From: Shewanella marina JCM 15074 | GTDB lineage: Bacteria; Pseudomonadota; Gammaproteobacteria; Enterobacterales; Shewanellaceae | Direction of reading: 5' to 3' | Length of the DNA stretch: 64,000 nt | NCBI RefSeq assembly: GCF_000614975.1 | Contig: NZ_BALM01000016.1 | Span: 1-64,000, forward strand | Shown: positions 41,737 to 53,439 of the stretch, in pieces | Layout of the letters: each line of letters begins with the position of its first letter | How positions within the stretch are numbered: the first letter of the stretch is position 1 | Program-made: the position numbers and the translations under genes | The notes under the pieces: model-generated | Told to the model about the DNA's origin: nothing | The model's input: the letters and a program-made list of their open reading frames with translations, nothing else | Database searches by the model: none

Positions 41737-43112
41737 ATGCACGCAATAACAAACCAACCTCAAACAGATAAGCAGATCCAAAAAACTTTTTGGCGCTATA
41801 CCCTCCCCGCAGTCATCGCCATGTTGGTGAGTGGGTTATATATTATTATTGATGGTATTTTCGTAGGGCAATACGTTGGGCCTAGTGGGCTTGCTGGCAT
41901 TAATATGGCTTGGCCTATCGTCTATGTACTCAGTGCTCTTGGGGTACTTATTGGCATGGGTTCTGGCAGCATGGTGTCTATGTTTCGTGGCGAAAATAAT
42001 CCCAGCAAAGCAAAACTAGCCTTAAGCAGTAGCCTCTATCTCATCATTTTATTAGGTCTTGCTTGCTGTGCCATGCTCGCAGTATTTGGCCATGCCAGTT
42101 TAAGTTGGCAAAATGCTGAGGGAGACACCTACCTTGAAGGCAGTCGTTATATCGATATTTTTATGATTGCAGGCATTATTACTGTTGCAGCAAATGCTAT
42201 ACCTATGCTTATTCGTAATGATGATAGCCCTAATTTAGCGACAGGCTTATTACTTATCGGTGCGATCAGCAATATCGGTTTAGACTATCTATTTGTTGGC
42301 GTATTAGCGATGGGGTTAAAAGGTGCCGCTATTGCCACTATTATTGCTCAAACAGTTATTATGTTGATTGGTATAAGTTACTTCTTTAGCCGTTATAGTA
42401 GCCTACGACTCAATTTATCTCAGCTGAAATTCGATTATAAAATCGGTGGCCGTAGCATTATCCTAGGTTCATCTTGCCTCGTGATGTTTTTATACAGTAG
42501 CTTTGTAGTCGCTATTCATAACTGGCTATTTATGCAGTACGGCGACTCCATCACGATTGGTGCTTTTGCCATCGTAGGTTATTTGATGTCGTTATATTAC
42601 CTGTTAGCTCAGGCGTCGCCGAAGGTATGCAACCGCAAGCCAGTTTTTACCATGGAGCCAAGCAGCATAGTTACATTACTAAAGTCGTTAAAATTGCTGC
42701 TACGGTTATTATTGTGTCAGGACTAAGTTGGACACTATTACTAAACCTATTCCCACACTTTTTTATTGGATTGTTTAGTCAAGGTGAACCAGAAATTAGT
42801 GCCAAAGCTATGACCGGTATCCAACTCCATCTTTTTGCTATGTGCCTTGATGGTTTTATTGCGCTGGCGTCAGTTTTCTTTATGTCTATTAACCAACCTA
42901 CTAAGGCCATTATGACCTCGATGGGCAACATGTTAATTCAAATACCTTTCCTCTATTTTTTACCAAAAATGATGGGAGTAGAAGGTGTGTGGTTAGCCAT
43001 GCCAATCTCAAACTTAGTACTATTTATGATTGTGGCACCATTAGTCTGGCGTGAACTCAAAAAATCACCAACAACGGTAGTAACAGCAGAAGTAAAGCCA
43101 CTAATTGCATAA
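41737..43112 (+). pseudogene. MATE family efflux transporter, one-base deletion breaks frame
   Basis: A multidrug and toxin extrusion antiporter with twelve expected helices. The first frame (FWRYTLPAVIAMLVSGLYIIIDGIFVGQYVG near the N-terminus, divided over residues 13-43) covers about two thirds and drifts out at 42611-42613 in LYYLLAQ. The second frame resumes GVAEGMQPQASFYHGA and runs to 43112. One added G or A in CAGGCG gives a continuous 458-residue protein, the normal MATE length. The start follows the LysR-MATE intergenic region. Substrates are unknown. Confidence 0.88.
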
Positions 43113-43114
43113 AA

Positions 43115-43154
43115 GATGAGTGGTCTTGTTATAATTAACACGACCACCCCTCAT
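43115..43154 (+). terminator. Imperfect hairpin after the MATE gene
   Basis: GGTCTTGTTA and TAACACGACC pair with one mismatch around TAAT, with an outer ATGAG/CTCAT stem. There is no clean T-run, so termination is uncertain. It begins three bases after the stop codon. Confidence 0.5.
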
Positions 43155-43330
43155 AATAAACAACAAAAGCCAAACAAATCCATGCGGAATTTAATCGTTA
43201 GCAAACGAATTACAATAAAATATTTTACACATTAAAATAAACTGACAGTTTGCTGATATTTTATATCTAATAATTGCTATTGCTTGATATATAATAATCA
43301 CAATATCTTACCTATTACATATTAGTCATA

Positions 43331-44803
43331 ATGTCTAAGGCTCAAATCAAAAAAAGCATATTATTCACCACAATATTAAGTTCTTTATTAACGATAATAT
43401 TGTTGTATATATTTTGTTATACGACATCTATACTAAAAACATATGAAATAGCAGATATTTTATACAACAAAGTTTACACACCAAAAGAAAAGATCAAACA
43501 ATCTCATAACGAAAAATTAAGTATTATTAAAAGACAACAACTTTTAAAAGATATCGTACTCTCTACTGATTCAATGCGCGGTATCTATTACATTAAAGAT
43601 AACCACTATCTGTATTCTGATAGAAATGCGGATATGATGTACCAAGTTCCCAAAAATCTCAGTCCACTATCTTATCCTGGACAGGACCCTATATTAATCA
43701 AAGAAAAACATGACAAATTAAACCAATCAGTTGTAGTTTACATGTTCAAATTTGGTAATGGCTATTATCAAATGTTTTTAAACCTTCAATCTATTGCTGA
43801 AAAGTTAAATGCAACTGCATATTCATTTTTAACTTATCAAATCAGTGAAACCAACAGCCCCAAAAATATCTTTGGTAAGCCTAAAGATTTTATTAAGTTT
43901 GAAAAAATTGTCACACGTTCTTTGGGGGTAACCATTACAACAGGAATTCGTATTCATGTAATGGTTATTATGTTCTTAATTTTATTTAGCATTAATTATA
44001 TTACTATCTATCTTGTAAGGTTATTAGTTAATTATTTAAAACTAAAAAATCTTAATTTTTCAATGCGAATTAGAAAAAGTATAAAACGAAATGAATTTAT
44101 TCCTTACTATCAGGGAATCTACTCGACTAAAGAAAAAAGATTTATTGGTGCAGAGCTATTATGCCGCTGGCATGAAAAAGGATCGAAGATTCTCCCCCCA
44201 GCAGTTTTTATTGAGTATTTAGAAACTACAGGGAAAATCAAGCCAGTCACACTACAATTATTGTCGCAACTAGCTATTGATAAGAGCAAAATCAATCAAA
44301 TTAATCATGATTTTTACATCTCCATCAATATGACAGTAGAAATGCTTCTTGATGATGATTTTATCGATACGCTACTGCAATTGATAAAACAAAATACTTC
44401 GCTGCAACATGGTCTGGTATTTGAGTTAACGGAACGAGACCGCCGACTATTTTTCCTCAAGCAAGTTAAACATAACATGGCATTACTGAAACAGTATGGC
44501 ATTCGTTGGGCACTTGATGACTTTGGTACGGGTTATTCTAATATTTTAACTGCTCACAGCTTACCCTTTGATATTATCAAGATAGATCGCATTTTCATCT
44601 CGATTGCCAATGAAATTGGCGATGATTCAATACTAGAGAATATTGTCACCTTAGTGAATAACTGGCAGTTACCTGTGATCATGGAAGGCGTGGAAACTCA
44701 AACTGAATTAGCACGACTTGAACTTGTTAACCTTAATCTTTTTCAAGGCTATTTCTTCAGTAAACCACAACCTATTAGACAATTTTTAACTCGCATTAAA
44801 TAA
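43331..44803 (+). CDS. EAL-domain cyclic-di-GMP phosphodiesterase with periplasmic sensor
   Basis: A 490-residue membrane protein. Helices at about 9-31 and 207-232 enclose a ~175-residue periplasmic sensor region of unknown type. The cytoplasmic EAL domain (about 245-490) keeps the usual catalytic set: GAELLCRW for EALxR, SINMT, ELTER, ALDDFGTGYSN, IKIDR, MEGVET and QGYFFSKP. It is therefore probably active against c-di-GMP. There is no GGDEF domain. The sensor half is notably AT-rich, and no good Shine-Dalgarno precedes the ATG. Confidence 0.88.
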   Translation: MSKAQIKKSILFTTILSSLLTIILLYIFCYTTSILKTYEIADILYNKVYTPKEKIKQSHNEKLSIIKRQQLLKDIVLSTDSMRGIYYIKDNHYLYSDRNADMMYQVPKNLSPLSYPGQDPILIKEKHDKLNQSVVVYMFKFGNGYYQMFLNLQSIAEKLNATAYSFLTYQISETNSPKNIFGKPKDFIKFEKIVTRSLGVTITTGIRIHVMVIMFLILFSINYITIYLVRLLVNYLKLKNLNFSMRIRKSIKRNEFIPYYQGIYSTKEKRFIGAELLCRWHEKGSKILPPAVFIEYLETTGKIKPVTLQLLSQLAIDKSKINQINHDFYISINMTVEMLLDDDFIDTLLQLIKQNTSLQHGLVFELTERDRRLFFLKQVKHNMALLKQYGIRWALDDFGTGYSNILTAHSLPFDIIKIDRIFISIANEIGDDSILENIVTLVNNWQLPVIMEGVETQTELARLELVNLNLFQGYFFSKPQPIRQFLTRIK

Positions 44804-44836
44804 CAAAAAAGCCAACTCGTTGAGTTGGCTTTTTTA
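44804..44836. terminator. Bidirectional terminator between the EAL gene and rlmB
   Basis: AAAAAAGCCAACTC, loop GTT, GAGTTGGCTTTTTT; A and T tracts on both sides let it serve the convergent genes. Confidence 0.9.
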
Positions 44837-44886
44837 CTGTCTAACAAACACGCAAAACGAGAAAGTCGTTTAACTATAAGTTTGTG

Positions 44887-45624
44887 TTATAAACGTTGAC
44901 GCACAGCTTCAAATAAACAGATACCAGTCGCAACTGACACGTTCAAACTTGATACGCTGCCTGACATAGGAATCGATACTAAGGTATCGCAACCTTCACG
45001 AGTCAATCGACGTAAACCTTTGCCTTCAGCCCCCATAGCAATCGCTAATGGGCCCTTTAGGTCAGCTTGGTATAGATTACAATCTGCTTCACCCGCAGTA
45101 CCGATAATCCACACGCCTTTCTCTTGTAGATGGCGCATAGTACGTGCAAGGTTGGTCACTTGAAATAACGGTACTGTTTCAGCCGCGCCACAAGCAACCT
45201 TACTGACTACTGGAGTTAAACCTACAGAGTTATCCTTAGGCACAATTACACCTTGTACGCCAGCTGCATCAGCATTACGTAAACATGCACCTAAGTTATG
45301 CGGATCAGTAACACCATCTAGAATTAATAAAAATGGCACATCAGTCTTGGCTAATAATGCATCTAAATGGCTTTCATTTAGTTGTTTTGCCGCTTTTACA
45401 CGTACTACAACACCTTGGTGCTGTGAACTATCTGCTTTATCATCTAATGTTTTACGTGAAGCCTGCTGGGCAGACACACCAAAATCACGAGCCGCATTAA
45501 TTATTGGCATTAAGCGATCGTCTTGACGACCTTGTAGTAGCCACATTTCAAGAATACGCTCAGGCGCATTATTTAATAAAGCTTCCACTGCGTGAATACC
45601 AAAAACAATATCATTTTTTTTCAT
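44887..45624 (-). CDS. rlmB: 23S rRNA guanosine-2251 2'-O-methyltransferase
   Basis: A 245-residue SPOUT (TrmH/SpoU) methyltransferase that methylates G2251 in the P-loop of 23S rRNA. The N-terminal substrate-binding domain starts [18 protein letters not shown] motifs are [21 protein letters not shown] near residue 108, AMGAEGKGL near 192 and [19 protein letters not shown] near 213. Its ATG directly follows the rnr stop (TAAATG). Confidence 0.97.
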   Translation of the reverse strand: MKKNDIVFGIHAVEALLNNAPERILEMWLLQGRQDDRLMPIINAARDFGVSAQQASRKTLDDKADSSQHQGVVVRVKAAKQLNESHLDALLAKTDVPFLLILDGVTDPHNLGACLRNADAAGVQGVIVPKDNSVGLTPVVSKVACGAAETVPLFQVTNLARTMRHLQEKGVWIIGTAGEADCNLYQADLKGPLAIAMGAEGKGLRRLTREGCDTLVSIPMSGSVSSLNVSVATGICLFEAVRQRL

Positions 45625-48086
45625 TTACTTACGTCTCGCTTTACCAGCAGTACTGGTACGTTTACTTGGGCGTTTGATTGATTTACCCGGTTTATCTGAA
45701 GCCTTAGCTCGCTTAGGTGCTGACTTTGATTTACCAGCAGCCTTGGACTTTGAACCCGACTTTTTAGGCTTAGTTGCGCCACGAGTTGATTTATCTTTAG
45801 CTGATGAATCAGACTTAGCTGCTTTAGCACCTTCAAGGTTGGCACGTTCTCTGGCTGTTAATGGCTTACCCGCTCGATTACGGCGGCGTATTTTACCTTC
45901 ATCACCAATCATAATCAGATCAATTTGACGGTCATCTAAATTAACTGCTGCAACTTTAACCGATACAGCATCACCAATTTGATAAATTTGGCCAGAACTC
46001 TCACCGATTAAGCGTTGACGACTTGGATCATATTGATAATAGTCGCTACCCAAGCTAGAGATATGCACTAAACCATCGATAAATAGCTCATCTAAACGAA
46101 CAAATAAGCCGAAGCTAGTGACCGATGCAACCACCGCAGTGAAGGTATCTCCAACATGATCTTGCATAAACTCACATTTAAGCCAATCACTTACGTCACG
46201 GGTTGCTTCGTCGGCGCGGCGCTCTGTGTTAGAACATTCTTCACCAAGTAAATCTAAGTCTTCAATCTGATAGTTATAACCACCATCTTGAGTCCATTTT
46301 TCTTTATTATCGTTATGCTCTTTAGTCAGTAGATAACGAATAACACGGTGTAAAATTAAGTCAGGGTAACGACGAATTGGCGAGGTAAAGTGCGAGTATG
46401 CCTCTAACGCTAAACCAAAGTGACCTTCATTGTCCGGTGTATAACTTGCTTGACGCATAGAACGTAGCAGCATCACTTGGATAAGTTCAGCATCCGTACG
46501 GCCTTGCACTTGTTCCATTACCGCTTGATAGTCTGCAGGAGTAGGCTCTAAACCGCCTCCCATCGTAATACCACGCTCAGCTAAAAACTCTTTAACTTGA
46601 GTTAATTTCTGTTCAGATGGAGCCTCATGCACACGGTATAACACTTCGCCTTTATTTTTAATGACAAACTTAGCCGCAGCAACGTTTGCCATAATCATGC
46701 ACTCTTCAATGATCTTATGTGCTTGATTACGACCACGCGGCACAATACGTTCAATCTTACGTTGTTCATTAAAGATAAATTGAGTTTCTAAAGTTTCAAA
46801 TGCAATAGCGCCACGTTCAGCACGCAACTCATCTAAAGTAAGATATAAGCTTTGTAATGTTTGTAAATGAGGAAAAACTTGCTGGTATTGCTCAGCAACC
46901 TCACCGCCTTCAAGCATATCGGCAACTTGGGTATAAGTTAAACGCGCATGAGAATGCATCACCGCAGGATAAAACTTATAACCAGACAATTTACCATTAG
47001 CAGAAATTGTCATCTCCGCCACCATACATAAACGATCAACATGTGGATTAAGTGAACATAATCCATTTGATAGTTTTTCAGGCAGCATTGGGATCACTTG
47101 CGATGGGAAGTAAACAGAGTTACCACGCTACGCGCTTCTTTATCTAATGCAGAATCTGTACGTACGTAATGACTCACATCTGCAATAGCAACCCATAGAC
47201 GCCAACCACCGCCACGCTTCTTCTCAGCATAAACTGCATCATCAAAGTCACGTGCATCTTCGCCATCAATAGTCACTAATGGCAAATGACGTAGGTCAAC
47301 ACGACCGGGTTCAACCTTTTCGGCTTCTGTCACTTCATCCGGAATACGGCGTAATTTCTTTTCAATATTTGGTGACCAAGTATGTGGCAAATCATAATTG
47401 CGCAGCGCAATTTCGATCTCCATACCCGGCGCCATCTGTTGTCCTAAAACTTCAGTGACTTTACCAGCCGCCTTAACATAACGACCTGGGCGGCGTGTCA
47501 GTTCAATGACTACAACATCACCTTGACGCGCACCATTACGATCTTCATTGGCAATCAAGATCTCTTGGGTGATTCGCTTATCATCTGCAATAACAAATGC
47601 CATGCCAGAATCGACGTGGAAACGCCCCACTAATGCAGCGGCACGTTCACTCACTAAGCGTACAATTCGCGCATCACGGCGACCACGGCGATCTGTACCC
47701 GCTTTTTGTGCCAGTACTTTGTCACCATGGAAATACAGCATCATATCTCGGTTAGAGATATAGAGATCATCACCGCCTTCATCCGGACGGAAGAAACCAA
47801 AGCCATCACGATGGCCAAGTACGGTGCCGCACATCAGATCCATACGTTCAGGTAAACCATAGCTGTGGCCACGGGTATAAACTAACTCACCATCACGCTC
47901 CATCGCGCGAAGGCGACGACGTAAGGCTTCTAATTGCTCTTCATCAGTAATATTTAATGCAGCCGCAACATTTTCGCGACTGACAGGGGATGTTTGAGAG
48001 CGCAAATAGTCCAAAATATATTCGCGACTAGGAATGGGATTGTCGTACTTATTCTGTTCACGCTCAAAATGAGGGTCTTGTATCAT
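45625..48086 (-). pseudogene. rnr: Ribonuclease R, one-base deletion breaks frame
   Basis: RNase R is a 3'-5' exoribonuclease that degrades structured RNA. The first frame (48086 down to 47094) holds the helix-turn-helix, cold-shock domains and the RNB start with DGEDARDFDDAVYAEK, whose aspartates bind the catalytic metals. It then misreads as [11 protein letters not shown] and stops. From about 47126 the next frame resumes [15 protein letters not shown] and continues through RNB, an S1 domain and a Lys-rich tail. Adding one C (minus strand, AGCGT to AGCCGT, at 47127) gives an 820-residue protein. Confidence 0.94.
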
Positions 48087-48127
48087 TCATGTTCCAAAAA
48101 TTTTAGTTCAAGCCCTTGCTTGAACAT

Positions 48128-48772
48128 TTAATAACTGCGCAAATACACTTTTTGGGCCCGTGCTACGGCACTATCGGGCATCTTTGTTGCGAGTACTTGC
48201 AATAATTTGTGTGCCTTCTTTTTTGTCGCACTATCGGCAAATACCTGATTATAAAGCCAGTGATATGCCAGTTCGTAATCTAGCGGACTACCAAAGCCCT
48301 GTCCTAGTAACTCAACTAATATCAACTGTGCAGGTAAATCACCTCCTGCGGCGGCTGGCAATGCATAATGTACTGCCCGCGATTTATCTTTAATCACATA
48401 TTTACCATCACGGTAATATTGCGCCAACTTCACTAAAGCCTCTGGGCTTCCTTGTTCTGCTGACTGCATTAACTGCTTCATTCCCCTTGCAGGATTAGCC
48501 TTAACACACACACCATGGTTAAGCATCTCTCCCCATAAAAATTGGTACAAGGGCTCTGTAAGCACTTCGGCATTCGCTCTTATGTCATTCACTAATTGAC
48601 ATCGATCTGCGGTTACCTGTTGTAGATATTGATTATCACGAATTAATTCTAGCAATTGTGCATCAGTATAGATATGCACCGCTATAATTTGCTTGTTATC
48701 TTGTTGCTGATCTACAGCATACGCCTGTGAAAATGGTAATAACAATAGTGCTAATAAAAAATAAACTAACAT
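48128..48772 (-). CDS. motX: Sodium-driven flagellar motor protein MotX
   Basis: A 214-residue periplasmic protein with signal peptide (LLALLLLPFSQAYA). MotX forms the T ring with MotY around Na+-driven polar flagellar motors and is needed for stator (PomAB) assembly. The blocks TADRCQLVNDIRANAE and YQFLWGEMLNHGVCVK match Vibrio MotX, followed by Sel1-like repeats (QSAEQGSPEALVKLAQYYRDG). The location beside rnr and purA is also shared with Vibrio. I chose the second ATG (48772), which has GAGGGAG upstream; one four codons earlier is possible. Confidence 0.88.
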   Translation of the reverse strand: MLVYFLLALLLLPFSQAYAVDQQQDNKQIIAVHIYTDAQLLELIRDNQYLQQVTADRCQLVNDIRANAEVLTEPLYQFLWGEMLNHGVCVKANPARGMKQLMQSAEQGSPEALVKLAQYYRDGKYVIKDKSRAVHYALPAAAGGDLPAQLILVELLGQGFGSPLDYELAYHWLYNQVFADSATKKKAHKLLQVLATKMPDSAVARAQKVYLRSY

Positions 48773-48881
48773 AAACTCCCTCATCCCTAAGTTATGCCTA
48801 ACTATATTACTATCGGCACAGCCAAGTTTTACTGAAGTTGATGTTAGTTTACTGAATGCTGACTCTGGTCAAAATCTCAAT

Positions 48882-48904
48882 AAAAAGGCCGCTTAGCGCG
48901 GCCC
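48882..48904 (-). terminator. Intrinsic terminator of purA
   Basis: On the minus strand GGGCCGC, loop GCTAA, GCGGCC is followed by TTTTTATT, nine bases after the purA stop. Confidence 0.88.
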
Positions 48905-48912
48905 TTAATCGA

Positions 48913-50241
<1,329 letters not shown>

Positions 50242-50273
50242 TTAGCAGACTTTAGGGGGGCAATGGCAAGTGT

Positions 50274-50462
50274 TTATAAAAAAATAATCATCAGAACGAC
50301 ACCAACTGTCACCATACACCCCGCTAAGCGACGCAAGATTTCTGGGTTTTGCTTTGATAAATCAAATAGATAAGACTGCCATTTGTGAGTAAAAAATAAT
50401 GGCCCTATCCCTTCAATAATTAGCACTAACGCCAAAGCGACAACAATAACTTGTAAACTCAT
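50274..50462 (-). CDS. DUF2065 family small membrane protein (YjeT-like)
   Basis: A 62-residue protein with two transmembrane helices (about 3-22 and 43-61) joined by a short polar loop, WQSYLFDLSKQNPEILRRL. It matches the YjeT/DUF2065 family, commonly found before purA. Function is unknown; related genes are linked to hflKC in other genomes, which is not the case here. Confidence 0.85.
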   Translation of the reverse strand: MSLQVIVVALALVLIIEGIGPLFFTHKWQSYLFDLSKQNPEILRRLAGCMVTVGVVLMIIFL

Positions 50463-50522
50463 ATCACCATTGTTCTCATTTTAAGTCTAATCAAGCACCC
50501 ATATTCTTGAATTATGGATAAT

Positions 50523-50551
50523 AAAAAACCCAGCAAAAGCTGGGTTTTTTG
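50523..50551 (-). terminator. Intrinsic terminator of rplM-rpsI
   Basis: AAAAAACCCAGC and GCTGGGTTTTTT pair around AAAA; it begins 16 bases after the rpsI stop. Symmetric A/T tracts suggest it can act on both strands. Confidence 0.9.
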
Positions 50552-50567
50552 GAATTCTGAAAACGAA

Positions 50568-50960
50568 TTAACGCTTAGAGAACTGTGGCTTACGACGAGC
50601 TTTACGTAGACCAACTTTCTTACGTTCAACTTGACGAGCATCACGAGTAACGAAACCAGCAGCACGTAGTGCAGGACGCATAGCTTCATCTAATTCCATA
50701 AGTGCACGTGTAATACCGTGACGGATTGCACCCGCTTGACCAGTGATACCACCGCCCTTAACAGTTACATAGATGTCTAGCTTTTCAGTCATTTCAACTA
50801 GTTCTAATGGCTGACGAACAACCATACGAGCAGTTTCACGACCAAAATATACGTCTAGAGGACGTTGGTTTACGATGATGTTACCACTACCTGCTTTAGC
50901 GAATACGCGAGCAGTTGATGTTTTACGACGGCCAGTGCCGTAGTATTGAGTTGCAGACAT
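50568..50960 (-). CDS. rpsI: 30S ribosomal protein S9
   Basis: A 130-residue ribosomal protein, the same length as in E. coli. [15 protein letters not shown] near the N-terminus, [19 protein letters not shown] near residue 69 and the basic C-terminus ending KPQFSKR, whose tail contacts P-site tRNA, are diagnostic. It follows rplM by 14 bases. Confidence 0.98.
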   Translation of the reverse strand: MSATQYYGTGRRKTSTARVFAKAGSGNIIVNQRPLDVYFGRETARMVVRQPLELVEMTEKLDIYVTVKGGGITGQAGAIRHGITRALMELDEAMRPALRAAGFVTRDARQVERKKVGLRKARRKPQFSKR

Positions 50961-50974
50961 TTGCTTACTCCCGT

Positions 50975-51403
50975 TTAGATATCAAGAACTTGTGGTTGTT
51001 GTGCAGCATGGTTATGCTCTGTACCAGCGTAAACTTTAAGCTTACGGAACATAGCACGGCCCAGAGGACCTTTTGGTAACATACCTTTAACCGCTTTCTC
51101 AATAATCATTTCTGGCTTGTGAGCCTGTAGCTTTTCGAAGCTGATTTGCTTGATGCCACCTACCCAACCAGAATGCGAGTAGTAAATCTTGCCTTTTGCT
51201 TTGTTGCCAGTAACAGCTACTTTTTCAGCGTTAATAACGATGATGTAGTCACCAGTATCTACGTGAGGAGTGTATTCTGCTTTATGCTTACCACGTAAAC
51301 GGGCAGCGATCTCAGTAGCGATACGACCTAATGTTTTGCCGTCAGCGTCGACGACGAACCAGTCACGAGTTACAGTTTCTGGCGTTGCAGTAAAAGTCTT
51401 CAT
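50975..51403 (-). CDS. rplM: 50S ribosomal protein L13
   Basis: A 142-residue protein, the same length as in E. coli, that binds early to 23S rRNA. Signatures are [19 protein letters not shown] near residue 15, [15 protein letters not shown] and [12 protein letters not shown] near 95. In E. coli L13 represses its own rplM-rpsI mRNA, and the long structured leader upstream here fits such control. Confidence 0.98.
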   Translation of the reverse strand: MKTFTATPETVTRDWFVVDADGKTLGRIATEIAARLRGKHKAEYTPHVDTGDYIIVINAEKVAVTGNKAKGKIYYSHSGWVGGIKQISFEKLQAHKPEMIIEKAVKGMLPKGPLGRAMFRKLKVYAGTEHNHAAQQPQVLDI

Positions 51404-51720
51404 TATAACAAAAACCCAAAGTTAAATTCGTTTAAAATGCCAACTGGATAATTCCAGATAACACAAAAATGCCATTTCCCGCCCCTTCGAGCAAGAATTA
51501 TAGGCTTACAATCCGCCCTATTGGCGGAGTAACGTGGGCAGGTGGCGGATTATACATAAAGGTGATGTAAAAATCATCTCTTTTTTTATACCGATCAGCA
51601 AAAATAACTACTGACAGATTATCTGCCTAAAAATCGTTACCCAGCCGAGTATTGTAACCTATTTATACTGAGATCCCCAAGTAACCATAGCCGCTTATTT
51701 GCAAGAATTTTTCAATTAGA
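51404..51720 (-). promoter_or_regulatory. rplM promoter and leader with competing hairpins
   Basis: This 317-base stretch without a gene holds a TATAAT box at 51549-51554 (minus strand, about 145 bases before rplM) with a CCGCC discriminator but no good -35. A second TATAAT lies at about 51497-51502. In the transcript two copies of TCCGCC (51549-51544 and 51528-51523) can each pair with the single GGCGGA(T) at 51517-51511, so the two hairpins are mutually exclusive. The pairings are seen in sequence; a role in L13 control is inferred. Confidence 0.5.
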
Positions 51721-52836
51721 TTATGGAATATGCGCTAATGCTAAATATTGCTCAGACTGCATTTCAATTAGCCTTGAACGGCAACGCTTAAATTCAAACT
51801 CAAGTAAGCCACCAACATAGATATCAGCTAATGCCACTTCGGCTGAAATAATCAATTTAACTTGCCGCTCATAAAACTCATCAACCATAGCTAAAAATCG
51901 CCGAGCAATGTCATCTCCAGTTGATTGTGCGCCCATTTGCTCTACATTACAGAGCAATACTGTATGGTAACAACGTGCTATTTCCATATAATCACGTTGA
52001 CTCCGAGGACCATCGCAAACCGCCCTAAAATCAAACCAAACCACTCCTTGAGCGTGTTGTCTGGTTGCGATTGCACGACCATCAATGTGTAACTCGGTGG
52101 TCTCTAGCATTTCATCACCCGTTAATAATTTAAAATAACGAGCAAGATTATCAGTGGCTTTCTGATCTAGTGGAAAATGATAGATTTCGGCCTGTTGCAA
52201 AGTCCGCAAACGATAGTCAACGCCAGCGTCCACATTTAATATTTGGCAATGCAGGTTTATCAAGGCGATCGCTGGTAAAAATCGCGCCCGCTGCAGACCA
52301 TTACGATATAGCTCATCTGGAATGATATTAGATGTTGCGACTAACACGACCCCTTCTGCAAATAGCGCTTCAAATAAAGTACCAAGCAACATCGCATCGG
52401 TAATGTCAGAGACAAAGAATTCATCAAAACAGATCACTCGGTACTGCTTTGCCATCTCTTTTGCAATAACAGGTAATGGATCTTGAATCCCTTTGCGTTG
52501 GTTCAACTGCTGATGCAGCTGATACATAAAATGGTGAAAATGTGCTCTTAATTTTTGCTCAATTGGCAGCGCTTCATAAAAAGCATCCATTAAATAGGTC
52601 TTGCCACGACCGACTCCGCCCCACATATAAAGTCCCTGCACAGGCTTTAATGATGTGAGGCCGAGTCGCATCAGTAATTTTGACAAGCCCGTTTGAGGAT
52701 GACTATTTTCAATTAACTGCTGATACACCCGTTGCAATGCAAAAACAGCTTGTTCTTGCGCCGCATCATAATTGAAATCATCGCTAAGCAAATCTTGTTG
52801 ATATCGCTGCAGCGGCGATGCCAAAACTTCCTTCAT
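51721..52836 (-). CDS. zapE: Cell division protein ZapE (AFG1-like ATPase)
   Basis: A 371-residue P-loop ATPase (E. coli 375) that associates with the Z ring during constriction. Walker A is MWGGVGRGKTYLMDAF near residue 86, Walker B is VICFDEFFVSDITDAMLLG near 135, and sensor residues lie in VLVATSNIIPDELY near 165. It is divergent from zapG, upstream of rplM on the same strand. Confidence 0.95.
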   Translation of the reverse strand: MKEVLASPLQRYQQDLLSDDFNYDAAQEQAVFALQRVYQQLIENSHPQTGLSKLLMRLGLTSLKPVQGLYMWGGVGRGKTYLMDAFYEALPIEQKLRAHFHHFMYQLHQQLNQRKGIQDPLPVIAKEMAKQYRVICFDEFFVSDITDAMLLGTLFEALFAEGVVLVATSNIIPDELYRNGLQRARFLPAIALINLHCQILNVDAGVDYRLRTLQQAEIYHFPLDQKATDNLARYFKLLTGDEMLETTELHIDGRAIATRQHAQGVVWFDFRAVCDGPRSQRDYMEIARCYHTVLLCNVEQMGAQSTGDDIARRFLAMVDEFYERQVKLIISAEVALADIYVGGLLEFEFKRCRSRLIEMQSEQYLALAHIP

Positions 52837-52952
52837 ATTATTGTATCTTCCTTAAAATGAGAACTTAAAGACCATTTGGCGGTTTAACAGTATCACCTCA
52901 TCTAATTGCAAGGTATATTAAGCCTTTATAGAAATTACTAGGTTTAAAACTT

Positions 52953-53309
52953 ATGGATTGGCCCCTTACAATAGCTGCATTTATTATCGGTTTAGCACTT
53001 GGTTACGTTGGCAGAACAGTTTTTAATAAAAAGGGTTATAAAACCGAGCAAGATAAAGCAATCGAACAAACTAAATATGAATTTAGTCAATATAAAGAAG
53101 AGGTACAAGACCACTTCGCAATGCAACACCAACAGCTCAATCAACTCAGCCAGCAGTTGAGCCAGCTTAATAAACAGTGGAATGAAGCCGCAGGCGTACT
53201 TGATCCACAAGAAAACTACAAACCACTACCCACATTGGAGCTTAACCAAGTAAGTAATGAAGCAGTTGAGACGAAAGCACCGCCGGAGTTAACTGTCGTT
53301 GATAAATAA
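52953..53309 (+). CDS. zapG: Z-ring associated protein ZapG (YhcB, DUF1043)
   Basis: A 118-residue inner-membrane protein with one N-terminal helix (PLTIAAFIIGLALGYVGRTVF, split at residues 4-23) and a long coiled coil rich in Gln, Lys and Glu. This matches the DUF1043/YhcB/ZapG family, which links division with envelope growth. The zapE-zapG-degQ-degS order is conserved with E. coli. Confidence 0.92.
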   Translation: MDWPLTIAAFIIGLALGYVGRTVFNKKGYKTEQDKAIEQTKYEFSQYKEEVQDHFAMQHQQLNQLSQQLSQLNKQWNEAAGVLDPQENYKPLPTLELNQVSNEAVETKAPPELTVVDK

Positions 53310-53325
53310 TTTATCAACTGTTAGT

Positions 53326-53354
53326 GAACTTTTGCAGTATAAACAACCTCTCAA
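53326..53354 (+). promoter_or_regulatory. Sigma-E-like promoter upstream of degQ
   Basis: GAACTT (53326-53331) and TCTCAA (53349-53354) are 17 bases apart, close to the sigma-E consensus GAACTT-N16-TCTGA. The start point would fall about 80 bases before the degQ ATG. Sigma-E control of a periplasmic protease fits its function, but the -10 has one mismatch. Confidence 0.5.
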
Positions 53355-53439
53355 TACATACAATAGCAACATCTATCGAGCATTAAATTAACAATTATAC
53401 CTAATCACTGTTTTAAATTATGTTTGGAGCAATGAATCT

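Noticed and set aside
41737..43112. MATE gene as a natural pseudogene
   Set aside because: Both halves are fully conserved-looking with no other lesion, and the break fits the same missing-base pattern as in essential genes.
45621..45928. Open frames opposite and within the rnr tail
   Set aside because: They are shadows of the Lys-rich repeat-like C-terminus of RNase R.
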